A DNA stretch of 10,801 nt, taken from NCBI GenBank assembly GCA_030621455.1, contig JAUXHQ010000032.1:1-10801 (forward strand), written 5' to 3'. Under the pieces are notes generated by a model. It was given only the letters and a program-made list of their open reading frames with translations, was not told the DNA's origin and searched no databases. Of the stretch, positions 1 through 7,380 are shown one piece after another (within the stretch, counting starts at the first letter, position 1; each line of letters opens with the position of its first letter). Both the position numbers and the translations under genes were made by a program. The DNA comes from Deltaproteobacteria bacterium (lineage in GTDB: Bacteria; Desulfobacterota; UBA8473).

Positions 1-1
1 C

Positions 2-55
2 GACATCGTTGGCAGGATACTCGTTGAGAAGGGAAAGGTATCCGAAGATGAGTAG
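2..55 (+). CDS. C-terminal tail of an upstream gene (partial, unidentified)
   Basis: Seventeen codons are open from the window edge to a TAG at 53-55, giving a charged tail that ends [10 protein letters not shown]. The stop overlaps the ATG of the transporter ATPase at 48 by eight bases, and the AAGG element before that ATG lies inside this frame. Such an overlap is typical of translationally coupled operon genes. In peptide-transporter operons the gene before the first ATPase is usually a permease, but this tail is too short to identify and I do not recognise it. It could also be a chance open frame. Confidence 0.35.
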   Translation, partial: DIVGRILVEKGKVSEDE

Positions 56-1028
56 AAGGTTACTGGACATTATAAACCTCGAGACCCACTTCACCTCAGA
101 GGAAGGGGTTGCAAAGGCCGTTGACGGGGTTACCCTGCACCTTGATGAGGGGGATACCCTGGGCCTGGTGGGGGAGTCGGGGTGTGGGAAGAGTGTAACC
201 GCCCTATCAATCATGAGGTTGATACCCGACCCGCCGGGAAAAATTGTGGGTGGCGAAGTAATATTCGAAGGACAGGATCTTCTTAAACTCAAAGAGGCTG
301 AGATACGGAAGCTCAGAGGAAAGAAAATATCCATGATATTTCAGGAACCTATGACCTCTTTAAACCCCGTCTTCAAAATTGGAGAACAAATCTCAGAGGT
401 TTTACGGCTTCACCAGAGACTATCAAGAAAGGATGCTATGGAGAAAGCCGTGGCAATGTTAAAATTAGTCGGGTTTCCTTCCCCGGAAGAAAGGATACGG
501 GAATATCCTCACCAGCTTAGCGGGGGGATGCGACAAAGGGTAATGATCGCTATGGCCTTGTCGTGTAACCCAAAACTGGTGATCGCGGATGAACCCACTA
601 CTGCACTGGATGTAACCATCCAGGCGCAGATCATGGACTTGATGAATCGGCTTAAAGAAGAGATAGGGATGTCAATTGTTTTGATCACCCATGACCTTGG
701 GATCATAGCGGAGACTGCACAGTACGTGGCTGTGATGTACGCAGGTAAAATAGTGGAATACTCAACGGTGAATGACCTCTTTGAAAAGCCAAGACATCCT
801 TATACGATCGGGCTTCTTAACTCAGTGCCCATAATGGCCGGAGATCGAGCGGGGAAAAAGAGGTTGGAGGTCATACCGGGGATCGTGCCCGGATTATCCG
901 ACCTTCCCAAAGGGTGCAGGTTTTCTCCTCGCTGCAAGTATGTGATGCCCGTATGCACTGACCGCGAACCTGAGTTACGGGAGGAATCAGGGGGACACCT
1001 GGTGAGTTGCTGGAAATATCTCTCTTAG
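48..1028 (+). CDS. Di/oligopeptide ABC transporter ATP-binding protein (DppD/OppD type)
   Basis: This is one of the two ATPases that normally power uptake of di- or oligopeptides, or in some relatives nickel, through an inner-membrane permease pair. The 326 residues hold every ABC motif in order: Walker A GESGCGKS (about 42-49), Q-loop [10 protein letters not shown], signature LSGGMRQR, Walker [13 protein letters not shown] and the switch histidine in ITHDLG. The C-terminal oligopeptide-transporter extension begins RHPYTIGLL and ends in a cysteine-rich stretch (Cys 290, 296, 303, 321) usual for the family. The ATG at 48 was chosen because it has GGGAAAGG nine bases upstream and overlaps the preceding stop; a TTG at 9 in the same frame has no such support. 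No second ATPase (DppF/OppF) follows, since the next gene is on the other strand. Substrate cannot be told from sequence. Confidence 0.93.
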   Translation: MSRRLLDIINLETHFTSEEGVAKAVDGVTLHLDEGDTLGLVGESGCGKSVTALSIMRLIPDPPGKIVGGEVIFEGQDLLKLKEAEIRKLRGKKISMIFQEPMTSLNPVFKIGEQISEVLRLHQRLSRKDAMEKAVAMLKLVGFPSPEERIREYPHQLSGGMRQRVMIAMALSCNPKLVIADEPTTALDVTIQAQIMDLMNRLKEEIGMSIVLITHDLGIIAETAQYVAVMYAGKIVEYSTVNDLFEKPRHPYTIGLLNSVPIMAGDRAGKKRLEVIPGIVPGLSDLPKGCRFSPRCKYVMPVCTDREPELREESGGHLVSCWKYLS

Positions 1029-1922
1029 GATCTCTCCTGCTCCCCTGGCCAATAACCTCTCAGCCAGTCTCTCGCCTAGTACAACCCCATTATGAGGGCT
1101 TCCTTCCACTTCATCCCTTAAGAGGATTTTCCCGTCGATACTACCTACCATCCCACAAAGGGTCAAGACCCCTTCACTAACCCTCCCCAGAGCAGCGATG
1201 GGAACCTGACACCCGCCCTCCAGCTTTCTCAGAAATTGCCTTTCTGCTGTGACAGCCGCTTCCGAATCAGAGGAATTCAGGAAATCTACAACCTCATTGA
1301 TCCTTTCGTCATCCACCCTTGATTCAATACCGAGCGCTCCCTGTCCTATAGCCGGCATCATAACTTCAGTCGGGATATACTGAGATATCCTGTCTTCCCA
1401 GCCCATCCGTTTTAACCCTGCGGCAGCCACGATAATGGCATCCAGGGGGGTCGTTTCCAGCTTCCTCAATCTGGTATCGAGATTACCTCTCAATGCCACC
1501 ACCTGAAAGCTTTCATAGATATGCAGAAGTTGAGACTGCCTCCTCAGACTACTCGTCCCGATTCTCGAACCTGAGGCCAGACCTTTCAACTGCAAATTGC
1601 CTCTGGAGATCAGGGCGTCTCTGAAATCCTCTCTATGCGTCACTGCCCTTATATGCAAACCCTCCGGAAGAACCGTGGGGACATCCTTCATACTGTGAAC
1701 AGCGATATCTATCTTGCCCTCCAAGAGGGCATCTTCGATCTCTTTGACAAAGAGGCCTTTCCCTCCCACCTTTGCCAGCGGAAGATCCGTTATCTTGTCC
1801 CCTTTGGTCTTTACCTTTTCCAGGACACATTTCATCCCTGGGTATCTCTTCTCCAACTGCTTCTTTACCCAGTTCGCCTGCCATAATGCAAGTTGGCTTG
1901 AACGAGTGCCTATCCTTATCAT
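987..1922 (-). CDS. hemC: Hydroxymethylbilane synthase (porphobilinogen deaminase)
   Basis: The enzyme joins four porphobilinogen molecules into hydroxymethylbilane, the linear precursor of uroporphyrinogen III, in the cytoplasm. The 311 residues match the family length and start with the typical [15 protein letters not shown]. The catalytic aspartate is in HSMKDVP (Asp80), the substrate-binding arginines are in GTSSLRRQ and LRGNLDTRL, and the cysteine that carries the dipyrromethane cofactor is Cys238 in [10 protein letters not shown]; these correspond to Asp84 and Cys242 of the E. coli enzyme. The ATG lies eight bases after the prfB stop, with GGTGGAG upstream inside the prfB end, so it is almost certainly co-transcribed and last in the operon. 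No hemD follows. Its final 42 bases overlap, on the opposite strand, the end of the peptide-transporter ATPase gene. Confidence 0.96.
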   Translation of the reverse strand: MIRIGTRSSQLALWQANWVKKQLEKRYPGMKCVLEKVKTKGDKITDLPLAKVGGKGLFVKEIEDALLEGKIDIAVHSMKDVPTVLPEGLHIRAVTHREDFRDALISRGNLQLKGLASGSRIGTSSLRRQSQLLHIYESFQVVALRGNLDTRLRKLETTPLDAIIVAAAGLKRMGWEDRISQYIPTEVMMPAIGQGALGIESRVDDERINEVVDFLNSSDSEAAVTAERQFLRKLEGGCQVPIAALGRVSEGVLTLCGMVGSIDGKILLRDEVEGSPHNGVVLGERLAERLLARGAGEILREIFPATHQVSP

Positions 1923-1930
1923 ACGGCAAC

Positions 1931-3053
1931 TTACTCCACCACACCGATACCTGGAGGCGTATTACTGGAAAGTAAAAATGCCTCTATGAACTGATCAATA
2001 TCTCCGTCCAGAACCGCATCTACCTTACCAACCCCTTTATTTGTCCTGTGATCTTTGACCATCCGATACGGATGAAGGATATAGGAGCGAATCTGACTTC
2101 CCCAGGCAATCTCCTTTTTGTTACTATGGAGTTCGTTCATCTTCTCAGTCTTCTTTTTCATCTCGAACTCGTAGAGCCTCGATTTAAGAACTTTCATGGC
2201 CATAGCCTTGTTCTTGTGCTGGGATCTCAAATTCTGGCACTGGACCACAATGCCGGTTGGAAGGTGAGTAACTCTCACCGCCGAATCGGTCCTGTTGACA
2301 TGTTGTCCCCCTGCTCCACTGGCACGAAATGTATCTATTCTCAGATCATCTTCATTTATTTCGACTTCAATCCCGTCTTCGATCTCAGGGTAGACGAATA
2401 TGGAAGCAAAAGAGGTATGACGTCGTCCCGCAGCGTCAAAAGGTGATATCCTGACCAGCCGGTGTATACCTATCTCCGCCTTCAGTAGACCGTAAGCATA
2501 ATCCCCCTCCACTGTGAAGGTCACACTCTTTATGCCGGCCTCATCCGCCCCCAGATAATCTATAATCTCTGTTTTGAACCCCCTGTTTTCCGCCCATCGG
2601 AAATACATCCTCATCAACATCTCGGCCCAGTCCTGAGCCTCAATGCCGCCAGCACCGGCATGGATGCTGACAATGGCTCCATTGAAATCGTTCTCTCCCC
2701 CAAGCATGCGTTTCACTTCCATACCGAGGGCCTCTTGTTCTATGCTGTCAAGGTCAATCTCGATCTCAGCAAGGGTCTCTTCGTCTTTCTCTTCCTCCAC
2801 AAGTTCCAGAAGTATACTGACATCTTCAAGTCTGTCCTTCTGTTCTTTCCACTGATCCACTAAATTCTGGAGAAACTTCCTATTTTTTAAGGTCTTGTTA
2901 GCCTTTTCCCGGTCATCCCAAAAACTCGGTTTCTCCATTGACTTTTCTATATCCCTCAACTGCAGAGTTATCCCTTCAATGTCAAAGATGACCTCGAAGA
3001 CCATGCAGTTTCTTGTCCAATTCCTTAAACCTTTCCTGAACGTCGCTTAACAC
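1931..3053 (-). CDS. prfB: Peptide chain release factor 2, with programmed +1 frameshift
   Basis: RF2 reads UAA and UGA stop codons and releases the finished peptide. The anticodon-like SPF tripeptide (residues 203-205) marks it as RF2 and not RF1, and the catalytic GGQ is at 248-250; both sit within two residues of their E. coli positions. The coding sequence is joined from 3053-2985 and 2983-1931. A 23-codon first frame starts at GTG 3053 (GAGGTG seven bases upstream), ends CGA GGT CAT CTT TGA, and slips forward one base at CTT-TGA-C into the main frame, giving 373 residues. The N-terminal piece (LSDVQERFKELDKKLHGLRG) is the usual RF2 helix, so the ATG at 3004 is a false start. The gene begins inside the last 29 bases of lnt. 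Confidence 0.95.
2981..2987 (-). other. prfB: Programmed +1 ribosomal frameshift site of prfB (CTT TGA C)
   Basis: The slippery codon CTT (2987-2985) is followed by the in-frame stop TGA (2984-2982) and then C (2981). A Shine-Dalgarno-like GAGGT (2995-2991) lies just before it, in the register occupied by the GGGGG stretch in E. coli prfB. In the known mechanism, slow decoding of UGA when RF2 is scarce lets the ribosome slip to UUU/GAC, so RF2 controls its own synthesis. All elements are visible here; the autoregulation is inferred from the family. Confidence 0.93.
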
Positions 3054-4587
3054 TTTTTAACACCTCTCTTACGATTAAGGATAGCGTGATTACCAGACAT
3101 ATCCGGGCAAAGAGATCACCAAATTCCGTATAAAAGGAATGAATCGACCCCAACCGGATCGTACCAACAATAAACGCTTTGGTAAATATACCGGTAGCTG
3201 ATAATATCTTTCCCGTAGGTTCTATTATTGAGCTTACGCCCGTATTGGCAGCCCTCGCAATGAAGACCCGATTTTCAACCGCCCGAAAAGTGACCATGGA
3301 AAGATGCTGGTACGGAGCAGATGTTTTACCATACCATGCGTCGTTCGTCAAGTTTACCAGAAAATTCGCCCCTCTCTTGACGAATTTTCGAACCAGGTTA
3401 GGGAAGATGGCCTCATAGCAGATAAAAACACCGGGCCTTCCCTGGGAAAATTCCAATGGTTCAAGGCTCCTCCCCGGAGAGAAAGCGCCGACCCCTTCAA
3501 CGAGCTTGTCAACAAAAAACAAATATTTACCCAGGGGTACATACTCGCCCAGCGGGACTAGATGAACCTTATCATATCTCCCGAGGACACCACCACTCGG
3601 TGAGACCAAGAAGGCGCTGTTGAAATACTCTAACTTTCCACTCCGTTGTCGATAGGCAGGACTACCGAATAGAAGCCATGACTCGGTCTCTTTGGAGATA
3701 TTGAAGACGGTCTTTCTATGCTTCGCATTGGATTGGAAGAAGAAGGGGGTGGCTGACTCAGGCCATATAGTCAAAATAGGACTGGATTTAGCCGCCTCAA
3801 GGCTCAGATCTCTGTATATATCGATAGTCTCATCCATAAAAGCAGGGTCCCATTTTTTGCTCTGGTCAATGTTACCCTGGATGACCGCAACCTTCATGGT
3901 TGGGAAGGTCTGCGCCCTCTCACACACATCTCCCAATCTCCAGGCTCCATAGACAAGGCTTGCTATAAAGAGAACAAGGGTAAACGCAACCGCTTTAAAA
4001 AAGCCCTTCTCTCTCCTTGAGACCCAGTCATACGATATATTGAATAATAAGGCATTTACCAAGACGATTAAGAAACTTATCCCATAAACCCCCGTAATGT
4101 CCGAGACCTGGATGAGGGGCAAAAACAGGAACTGAGAGTAACCCAAACTCTCCCACGGGAAACCGGTAAACAAGAAAGACCTTACATATTCCAGAGAAAC
4201 CCAGATAAGAGGGGCCGCTGAGACCTCCTTAAAACCAAGTCTATCTTCAGCGCACCTTACGAGGAATGCAAAAGTACCTATGAAAAGGCTCAAATAGCAA
4301 ACCAGGAGTGTCAGTACAAACACACTGAGGAGGTGATTGAGGTTGCCGTAACGGGAAACAGCGATGAATACCCAGTACACCAGCCCCAAAAAGAAGACAA
4401 AACCTGTAATCAAACCCAGATAAAAGCAATGGTGGAGTCTTTTCCCTCTAATTCCGTAGAATAACGGTATAAGAGCAAACCAGGCAATGACTTCCAGGTT
4501 AAACCCTGGAAATATGGTAATCAGTAATAAGCCGGAGCATATGGCCAGGAATATATCTCTTGAACGTATTGATCTTTTCTCGCCCAT
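3025..4587 (-). CDS. lnt: Apolipoprotein N-acyltransferase
   Basis: This inner-membrane enzyme moves an acyl chain from a phospholipid to the N-terminal cysteine of lipoproteins, the last step of lipoprotein maturation before export to the outer membrane. With the ATG at 4587 it has 520 residues. The N-terminal third is a run of hydrophobic segments, then comes the periplasmic carbon-nitrogen hydrolase domain and a final membrane segment. The catalytic triad is visible: Glu277 in TIWPESATP, Lys340 in RYDKVHLVPLGEYVP and Cys390 in GVFICYEAIFP, against Glu267, Lys335 and Cys387 in E. coli. ATG 4587 is preferred because GAAAGG lies five to six bases upstream. A GTG at 4617 would add ten polar residues and form a GTGA overlap with the preceding gene, but its AAGGA abuts the start. 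The end overlaps prfB by 29 bases. Confidence 0.95.
   Translation of the reverse strand: MGEKRSIRSRDIFLAICSGLLLITIFPGFNLEVIAWFALIPLFYGIRGKRLHHCFYLGLITGFVFFLGLVYWVFIAVSRYGNLNHLLSVFVLTLLVCYLSLFIGTFAFLVRCAEDRLGFKEVSAAPLIWVSLEYVRSFLFTGFPWESLGYSQFLFLPLIQVSDITGVYGISFLIVLVNALLFNISYDWVSRREKGFFKAVAFTLVLFIASLVYGAWRLGDVCERAQTFPTMKVAVIQGNIDQSKKWDPAFMDETIDIYRDLSLEAAKSSPILTIWPESATPFFFQSNAKHRKTVFNISKETESWLLFGSPAYRQRSGKLEYFNSAFLVSPSGGVLGRYDKVHLVPLGEYVPLGKYLFFVDKLVEGVGAFSPGRSLEPLEFSQGRPGVFICYEAIFPNLVRKFVKRGANFLVNLTNDAWYGKTSAPYQHLSMVTFRAVENRVFIARAANTGVSSIIEPTGKILSATGIFTKAFIVGTIRLGSIHSFYTEFGDLFARICLVITLSLIVREVLKSVKRRSGKV
3061..3066 (-). promoter_or_regulatory. Ribosome binding site deciding the prfB GTG start
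   Basis: GAGGTG on the minus strand ends seven bases before GTG 3053. It lies inside the end of lnt and fixes the upstream, frameshift-dependent start of prfB. Confidence 0.75.
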
Positions 4588-4613
4588 CACCGCCTTTCTG
4601 TGACCAGTCCCTT

Positions 4614-4799
4614 TCACTCCTTGTCGCTGAATCTCTCGCCCATCATTTGATTGAACAATTTGACGGCCTTATCAAGCTGGTCTCTTGAAAAATGCCTGGC
4701 CCTTTCATGAAAGTACTGACAGGATGAATAGCGTACTTTAAACTCCGAAACATCCTCCTTGATTAACTCCACCTCTTTTAGAAAATCCTCTTCTTTCAT
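4614..4799 (-). CDS. Small hypothetical protein, 61 residues
   Basis: I do not recognise this protein. It is acidic at the N-terminus, soluble-looking and probably mostly helical, with no membrane segment or signal peptide; it has one cysteine, in YSSCQYFHERARHF. The ATG follows GGAAAG at close spacing. Its stop lies next to the lnt start region, and it is read in the same direction between the CBS/ACT gene and lnt, which supports a real gene. The position before other operon genes invites comparison with the small subunit of exonuclease VII (XseB), but the XseB pattern (FEEALxxLExIVxxLE) is absent. Expression is supported only by spacing and ribosome site. Confidence 0.65.
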   Translation of the reverse strand: MKEEDFLKEVELIKEDVSEFKVRYSSCQYFHERARHFSRDQLDKAVKLFNQMMGERFSDKE

Positions 4800-4874
4800 A
4801 TTCTTTCCAGTTCCGGACCCGTCTCTAATATTTACCCACGCCCAAGAACCCTGACCCCTGTGACCATGAGTATT

Positions 4875-5516
4875 CTATCCGTCTACGACTGACACTACCT
4901 CATAGCCGCTATCCTCAATAGCTTTGGCGACAAGACGTACATCGTCCGTATCCAGGCGAAAGTAATAGACCCTGTCTTCCTTTTCGGTATGGGGTGACAT
5001 CCCGACACTTATAATCTCAGCGCCATTCCGTATGATTACTTTAGAGACATCCTGGAATGCATCCGGGTGTGTCCCCAGGATCACGTCTACCCTTGAACTG
5101 TATTTAATCAATCCCATAATCTCGATGAATACTGTCAGTATGTCGGTTTCGGTAATCATTCCAACCAGCTTCCCATCCTCCAAAACGGGCAGCCCCCCTA
5201 TCTTATGTTCTTGCAGAAGTCTTGCAGCCTCCTCCACATCGGTCTGAAGGGTAACAGTTAAGGGATCGCTAGTCATAATCTCTTCAACGGTGGAGAGTTT
5301 TGATATGAAGTAGGCTGGTTGTTCGGATCCTTTGGATTTTGACGGTTTTAAGACCTGGCGAAGATCGGTATTCGTGATGATCCCCATAAGTTTTCCATCA
5401 CTCAAGACAGGGATATGACGAATCCTGTTGACCCTCATGAGCTCAAATGCCTTCCCGACATCATCCGTAATAGTCAGTTTGATGAGTTTCTTCGATATTA
5501 TATCACCCACTAACAT
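4875..5516 (-). CDS. CBS-CBS-ACT domain protein (AcuB-like)
   Basis: This is a probable ligand-sensing regulator of 213 residues. Two CBS repeats are clear: the first about 1-57 (VNRIRHIPVLSDGKLMGIITNTDL) and the second about 76-130, beginning VEEIMTSDPLTV and containing GGLPVLEDGKLVGMITETDI. CBS pairs commonly bind adenine nucleotides. Residues about 143-212 resemble an ACT-type domain, a fold that often binds amino acids. The same layout occurs in AcuB proteins, named for acetoin use in Bacillus, but nothing here points to acetoin. The start has GTGAGGTGG a few bases upstream and is the first gene after the minus-strand promoter at 5581-5609, so it heads the operon leading into lnt, prfB and hemC. 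What it regulates cannot be told. Confidence 0.85.
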   Translation of the reverse strand: MLVGDIISKKLIKLTITDDVGKAFELMRVNRIRHIPVLSDGKLMGIITNTDLRQVLKPSKSKGSEQPAYFISKLSTVEEIMTSDPLTVTLQTDVEEAARLLQEHKIGGLPVLEDGKLVGMITETDILTVFIEIMGLIKYSSRVDVILGTHPDAFQDVSKVIIRNGAEIISVGMSPHTEKEDRVYYFRLDTDDVRLVAKAIEDSGYEVVSVVDG

Positions 5517-5580
5517 AAAGCCACCTCACTCTCCCATGCCCTTTTCTTTTTTATATCCCTTAACACCTTTTCTGTATATT

Positions 5581-5609
5581 ATTTTATTCCAATGGTCGTT
5601 TTTTGTCAA
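5581..5609 (-). promoter_or_regulatory. Sigma-70-type promoter for the CBS/ACT-lnt-prfB-hemC operon
   Basis: On the minus strand, a perfect TTGACA (-35, 5609-5604) is followed by a 17-base spacer and TAAAAT (-10, 5586-5581), one mismatch from consensus. Transcription would start near 5574, leaving a leader of roughly 57 bases before the CBS/ACT start codon. It faces away from the promoter at 5648-5676. Confidence 0.78.
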
Positions 5610-5647
5610 CGTTTATGCAGCGATTCATGAGGGACTATTGTTGCTCC

Positions 5648-5676
5648 TTGACATACAACATCGAATCCTTTAGAAT
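5648..5676 (+). promoter_or_regulatory. Sigma-70-type promoter for plsY-kptA
   Basis: A perfect TTGACA (-35, 5648-5653), a 17-base spacer and TAGAAT (-10, 5671-5676) lie upstream of plsY. Transcription would start near 5683, giving a leader of about 75 bases. The two divergent -35 boxes are only 38 bases apart, so the promoters could influence each other or share a regulator. Confidence 0.78.
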
Positions 5677-5758
5677 CCCTTTGAAATTGTTAGGACTGTG
5701 CTGTTAGCAGTTAGGCTTCTCCCGCAGTGAAAATTCCGAATCCGAGAGTAAAGTTGAC

Positions 5759-6352
5759 ATGGTCAAAGGTGTCGTCTTCATCCTCTTCGCATATATATTC
5801 GGTTCCATACCTACAGGGGTTATCCTCTCAAGATATTGGGCCAAAGTCGATGTCACCAAGCGAGGCAGCGGAAACATAGGAGCAACAAATGTCTACAGAA
5901 CTGTTGGAAAGGGGCTTGGCGCCCTGACCCTCCTGGGGGATGTCATAAAGGGGATGATCCCTGTTGCTGTTGCCGTCTGGCTGTTCAAATCACAGACATG
6001 GATAAGTCTGACTGCCCTTTCAGCGTTTATGGGTCATCTCTATCCTGTGTTCCTGAGATTTAGAGGGGGCAAGGGTGTCGCCACAGCCGTCGGCGTCTGC
6101 ATTCCCATTGTTCCGTGGGCACTCTTTGTCGCATTCCCCATCTTTGCAGGCGTAGTCTACAAATGGGGATACGTCTCTCTTGGATCTATAGTGGCCGCGG
6201 GAAGTTTGCCCATTTGGATTGCTTTGTTCTCCTATTCCGAGATTTACATAGTCATGAGTGTAATTATTGCAGGCCTGATAATATACAAACACCAAGATAA
6301 TATTCGGCGTCTCATGAAGGGAGAGGAGGACAGGATAGGAAAAGGAGAATAA
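5759..6352 (+). CDS. plsY: Glycerol-3-phosphate acyltransferase (acyl-phosphate dependent)
   Basis: PlsY moves an acyl group from acyl-phosphate to glycerol-3-phosphate at the inner face of the membrane, giving lysophosphatidic acid, the first step of phospholipid synthesis; PlsX, which makes acyl-phosphate, is not in this window. The 197 residues are mostly hydrophobic segments. The three conserved cytoplasmic motifs are present: FGSIPTG (14-20), RGSGNIGATNVYRT (36-48) and GHLYPVFLRFRGGKGVAT (92-109). The ATG is the only good start but has no strong ribosome site (only GAGAG at distance), so translation may be modest. It is the first gene after the promoter at 5648-5676, and kptA follows after 44 bases. 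Confidence 0.96.
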   Translation: MVKGVVFILFAYIFGSIPTGVILSRYWAKVDVTKRGSGNIGATNVYRTVGKGLGALTLLGDVIKGMIPVAVAVWLFKSQTWISLTALSAFMGHLYPVFLRFRGGKGVATAVGVCIPIVPWALFVAFPIFAGVVYKWGYVSLGSIVAAGSLPIWIALFSYSEIYIVMSVIIAGLIIYKHQDNIRRLMKGEEDRIGKGE

Positions 6353-6396
6353 TTGAGTTCCCAAATTCCTGAAGTATAAAATTTTGAAGGGGTCCT

Positions 6397-7128
6397 GTGG
6401 GGAAAGATCATAAGATCAGAAGTCTGAGCAAATTGATGTCGTATATACTCAGACATCGGCCTGATGAGTTCGGCCTAGTCCTTGACGAAGAGGGGTTTAT
6501 CCCCCTAAAAGAGCTGCATAAGGCCATTACTGAAGAAGAAGGCTGGTCTTATGTGCGTATGGCAGACATCAAACAGGCTGTGTATGTAAGTGACAGGGAA
6601 CGGTTCCAAATGGACGAAAAGCGAATAAGGGCAAGTTACGGCCACTCTTCGCCAGTGAAAATTCAATATGAGCCATCTGTACCCCCAAAGATTCTATATC
6701 ACGGAACCAGGCGAAAGGCATACCCAGGCATCCTGCGTAATGGTCTGAGCCCCATGGTCCGTCAATATGTACATCTGACTACTTCCAGGGAACTCGCAAT
6801 ACGTATTGGATGTCGCCGGGACCCTGCTCCGGTCTTGTTGACAATTAACGCCGGGAGAGCGAATGAGGAAGGTATTACCTTCTATCTTGCAAATGAGTTG
6901 ATTTATCTGGTGGAAGCCTTGCCCGTTGAATACTTTACCGGCCCTCCTCTTCCTCAAGAGAAGAAGGAGAAGAAAGTAGAGAAGAAGCAAGAAGAGGAAC
7001 CGGAGATCCCGGAATATATGTTGTTCGCCAGGGGGTTACATCCCCACAAGGAGTTGAAGGGAAAAAGCAAGAAAGGTCCCTCGTGGAAGAATGAACACCG
7101 GAAATACAGACGTCAAAAGAATAGATAG
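6397..7128 (+). CDS. kptA: RNA 2'-phosphotransferase (KptA/Tpt1 family) with charged C-terminal tail
   Basis: Tpt1/KptA enzymes remove an internal RNA 2'-phosphate by transferring it to NAD+, forming ADP-ribose 1'',2''-cyclic phosphate. In fungi this finishes tRNA splicing; the bacterial role is unsettled. Family motifs are clear: SLSKLMSYILRHRPDEFGL (9-27, with the catalytic Arg-His pair), RASYGHS (78-84), ILYHGT (99-104), VRQYVHLT (121-128), the arginine in NAGR (151-154) and the closing LANELIYLVEALPVEYF. The GTG start is supported by AAGGGG four bases upstream and by the conserved motif beginning at residue 9, which rules out the next ATG. The usual protein is about 180 residues; this one has 243, the extra part being a Lys/Glu-rich linker (about 188-202) and a basic end. 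It follows plsY and is probably co-transcribed. Confidence 0.9.
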   Translation: MGKDHKIRSLSKLMSYILRHRPDEFGLVLDEEGFIPLKELHKAITEEEGWSYVRMADIKQAVYVSDRERFQMDEKRIRASYGHSSPVKIQYEPSVPPKILYHGTRRKAYPGILRNGLSPMVRQYVHLTTSRELAIRIGCRRDPAPVLLTINAGRANEEGITFYLANELIYLVEALPVEYFTGPPLPQEKKEKKVEKKQEEEPEIPEYMLFARGLHPHKELKGKSKKGPSWKNEHRKYRRQKNR

Positions 7129-7202
7129 TGTCGGCATCTTTCATGCAGCATCAAAAGTAGTTTACACTTTTCCTAACTTGTGCGGTTACACAAAAAGTTA
7201 CA

Positions 7203-7327
7203 AGTGCCTAAAGTTAATTTATTCTGCTTATTTTATAAACCAGATCTTGGTCAGAATCAAAATCAACAGTGTTTTGGAGTGTATTCCTTAATTTTAGGCA
7301 CTTTAGGCATTTAAAACTTTAGGCACT
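7203..7327. repeat. TTTAGGCA repeat cluster with long-range inverted repeat
   Basis: The octamer TTTAGGCA occurs at 7293-7300, 7302-7309 and 7318-7325 on the plus strand, and as its complement TGCCTAAA at 7206-7213. The outer copies form an exact 13-base inverted repeat (7203-7215 AGTGCCTAAAGTT with 7315-7327). The rightmost copy overlaps the only candidate -35 position for the downstream operon. It could be a set of regulator sites or a remnant of a dispersed intergenic repeat. Confidence 0.6.
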
Positions 7328-7346
7328 CATTATTTATTAGTATATA
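7318..7346 (+). promoter_or_regulatory. Weak candidate promoter for the TPM-LemA cluster
   Basis: TATATA (7341-7346), within TATATAAA, is a fair -10 element about 35 bases before the TPM start codon. The hexamer 17 bases upstream, TTTAGG (7318-7323), matches the -35 consensus poorly and is part of a TTTAGGCA box. This would suit an activator-dependent promoter, but the support is limited. Confidence 0.35.
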
Positions 7347-7380
7347 AACCTAGCAAACAGGGGTACAAATTGAGGGGCGT

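Larger units (their letters stand above)
7129..7380 (+). other. AT-rich intergenic region between kptA and the TPM gene
   Basis: These 252 bases hold no convincing gene. They are clearly richer in A and T than the flanking genes. They contain a 13-base inverted repeat (7203-7215 and 7315-7327), three direct copies of TTTAGGCA, a doubled GTTACA (7185-7190 and 7197-7202) and a weak TATATAAA-type -10 element. No G+C-rich hairpin followed by a T run was found, so a terminator for kptA is not evident. Confidence 0.7.

Noticed and set aside
1931..3004. prfB starting at ATG 3004.
   Set aside because: The seven residues before the GAC at 2983 do not resemble RF2, and the GTG 3053 frame with CTT TGA C and a good ribosome site does.
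4614..4799. Exonuclease VII small subunit (XseB).
   Set aside because: Size is similar but the characteristic XseB helix pattern is absent.
4800..4874. Possible small gene or RNA between the CBS/ACT gene and the 61-residue gene.
   Set aside because: No open frame with a start, no stable hairpin and no recognised RNA pattern was seen in these 75 bases.
7150..7202. Terminator after kptA (AAAAGT/ACTTTT and ACTTGT/ACAAGT pairs).
   Set aside because: The stems are short and AT-rich with no following T run, so they do not support an intrinsic terminator.
7091..7291. Reading frame of 66 codons running from the kptA end into the AT-rich spacer.
   Set aside because: It begins inside kptA, has no ribosome site and looks like chance translation of AT-rich DNA.
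7185..7327. CRISPR-like array or tandem repeat.
   Set aside because: The repeated units are only 6-8 bases with irregular spacing and no nearby cas gene.
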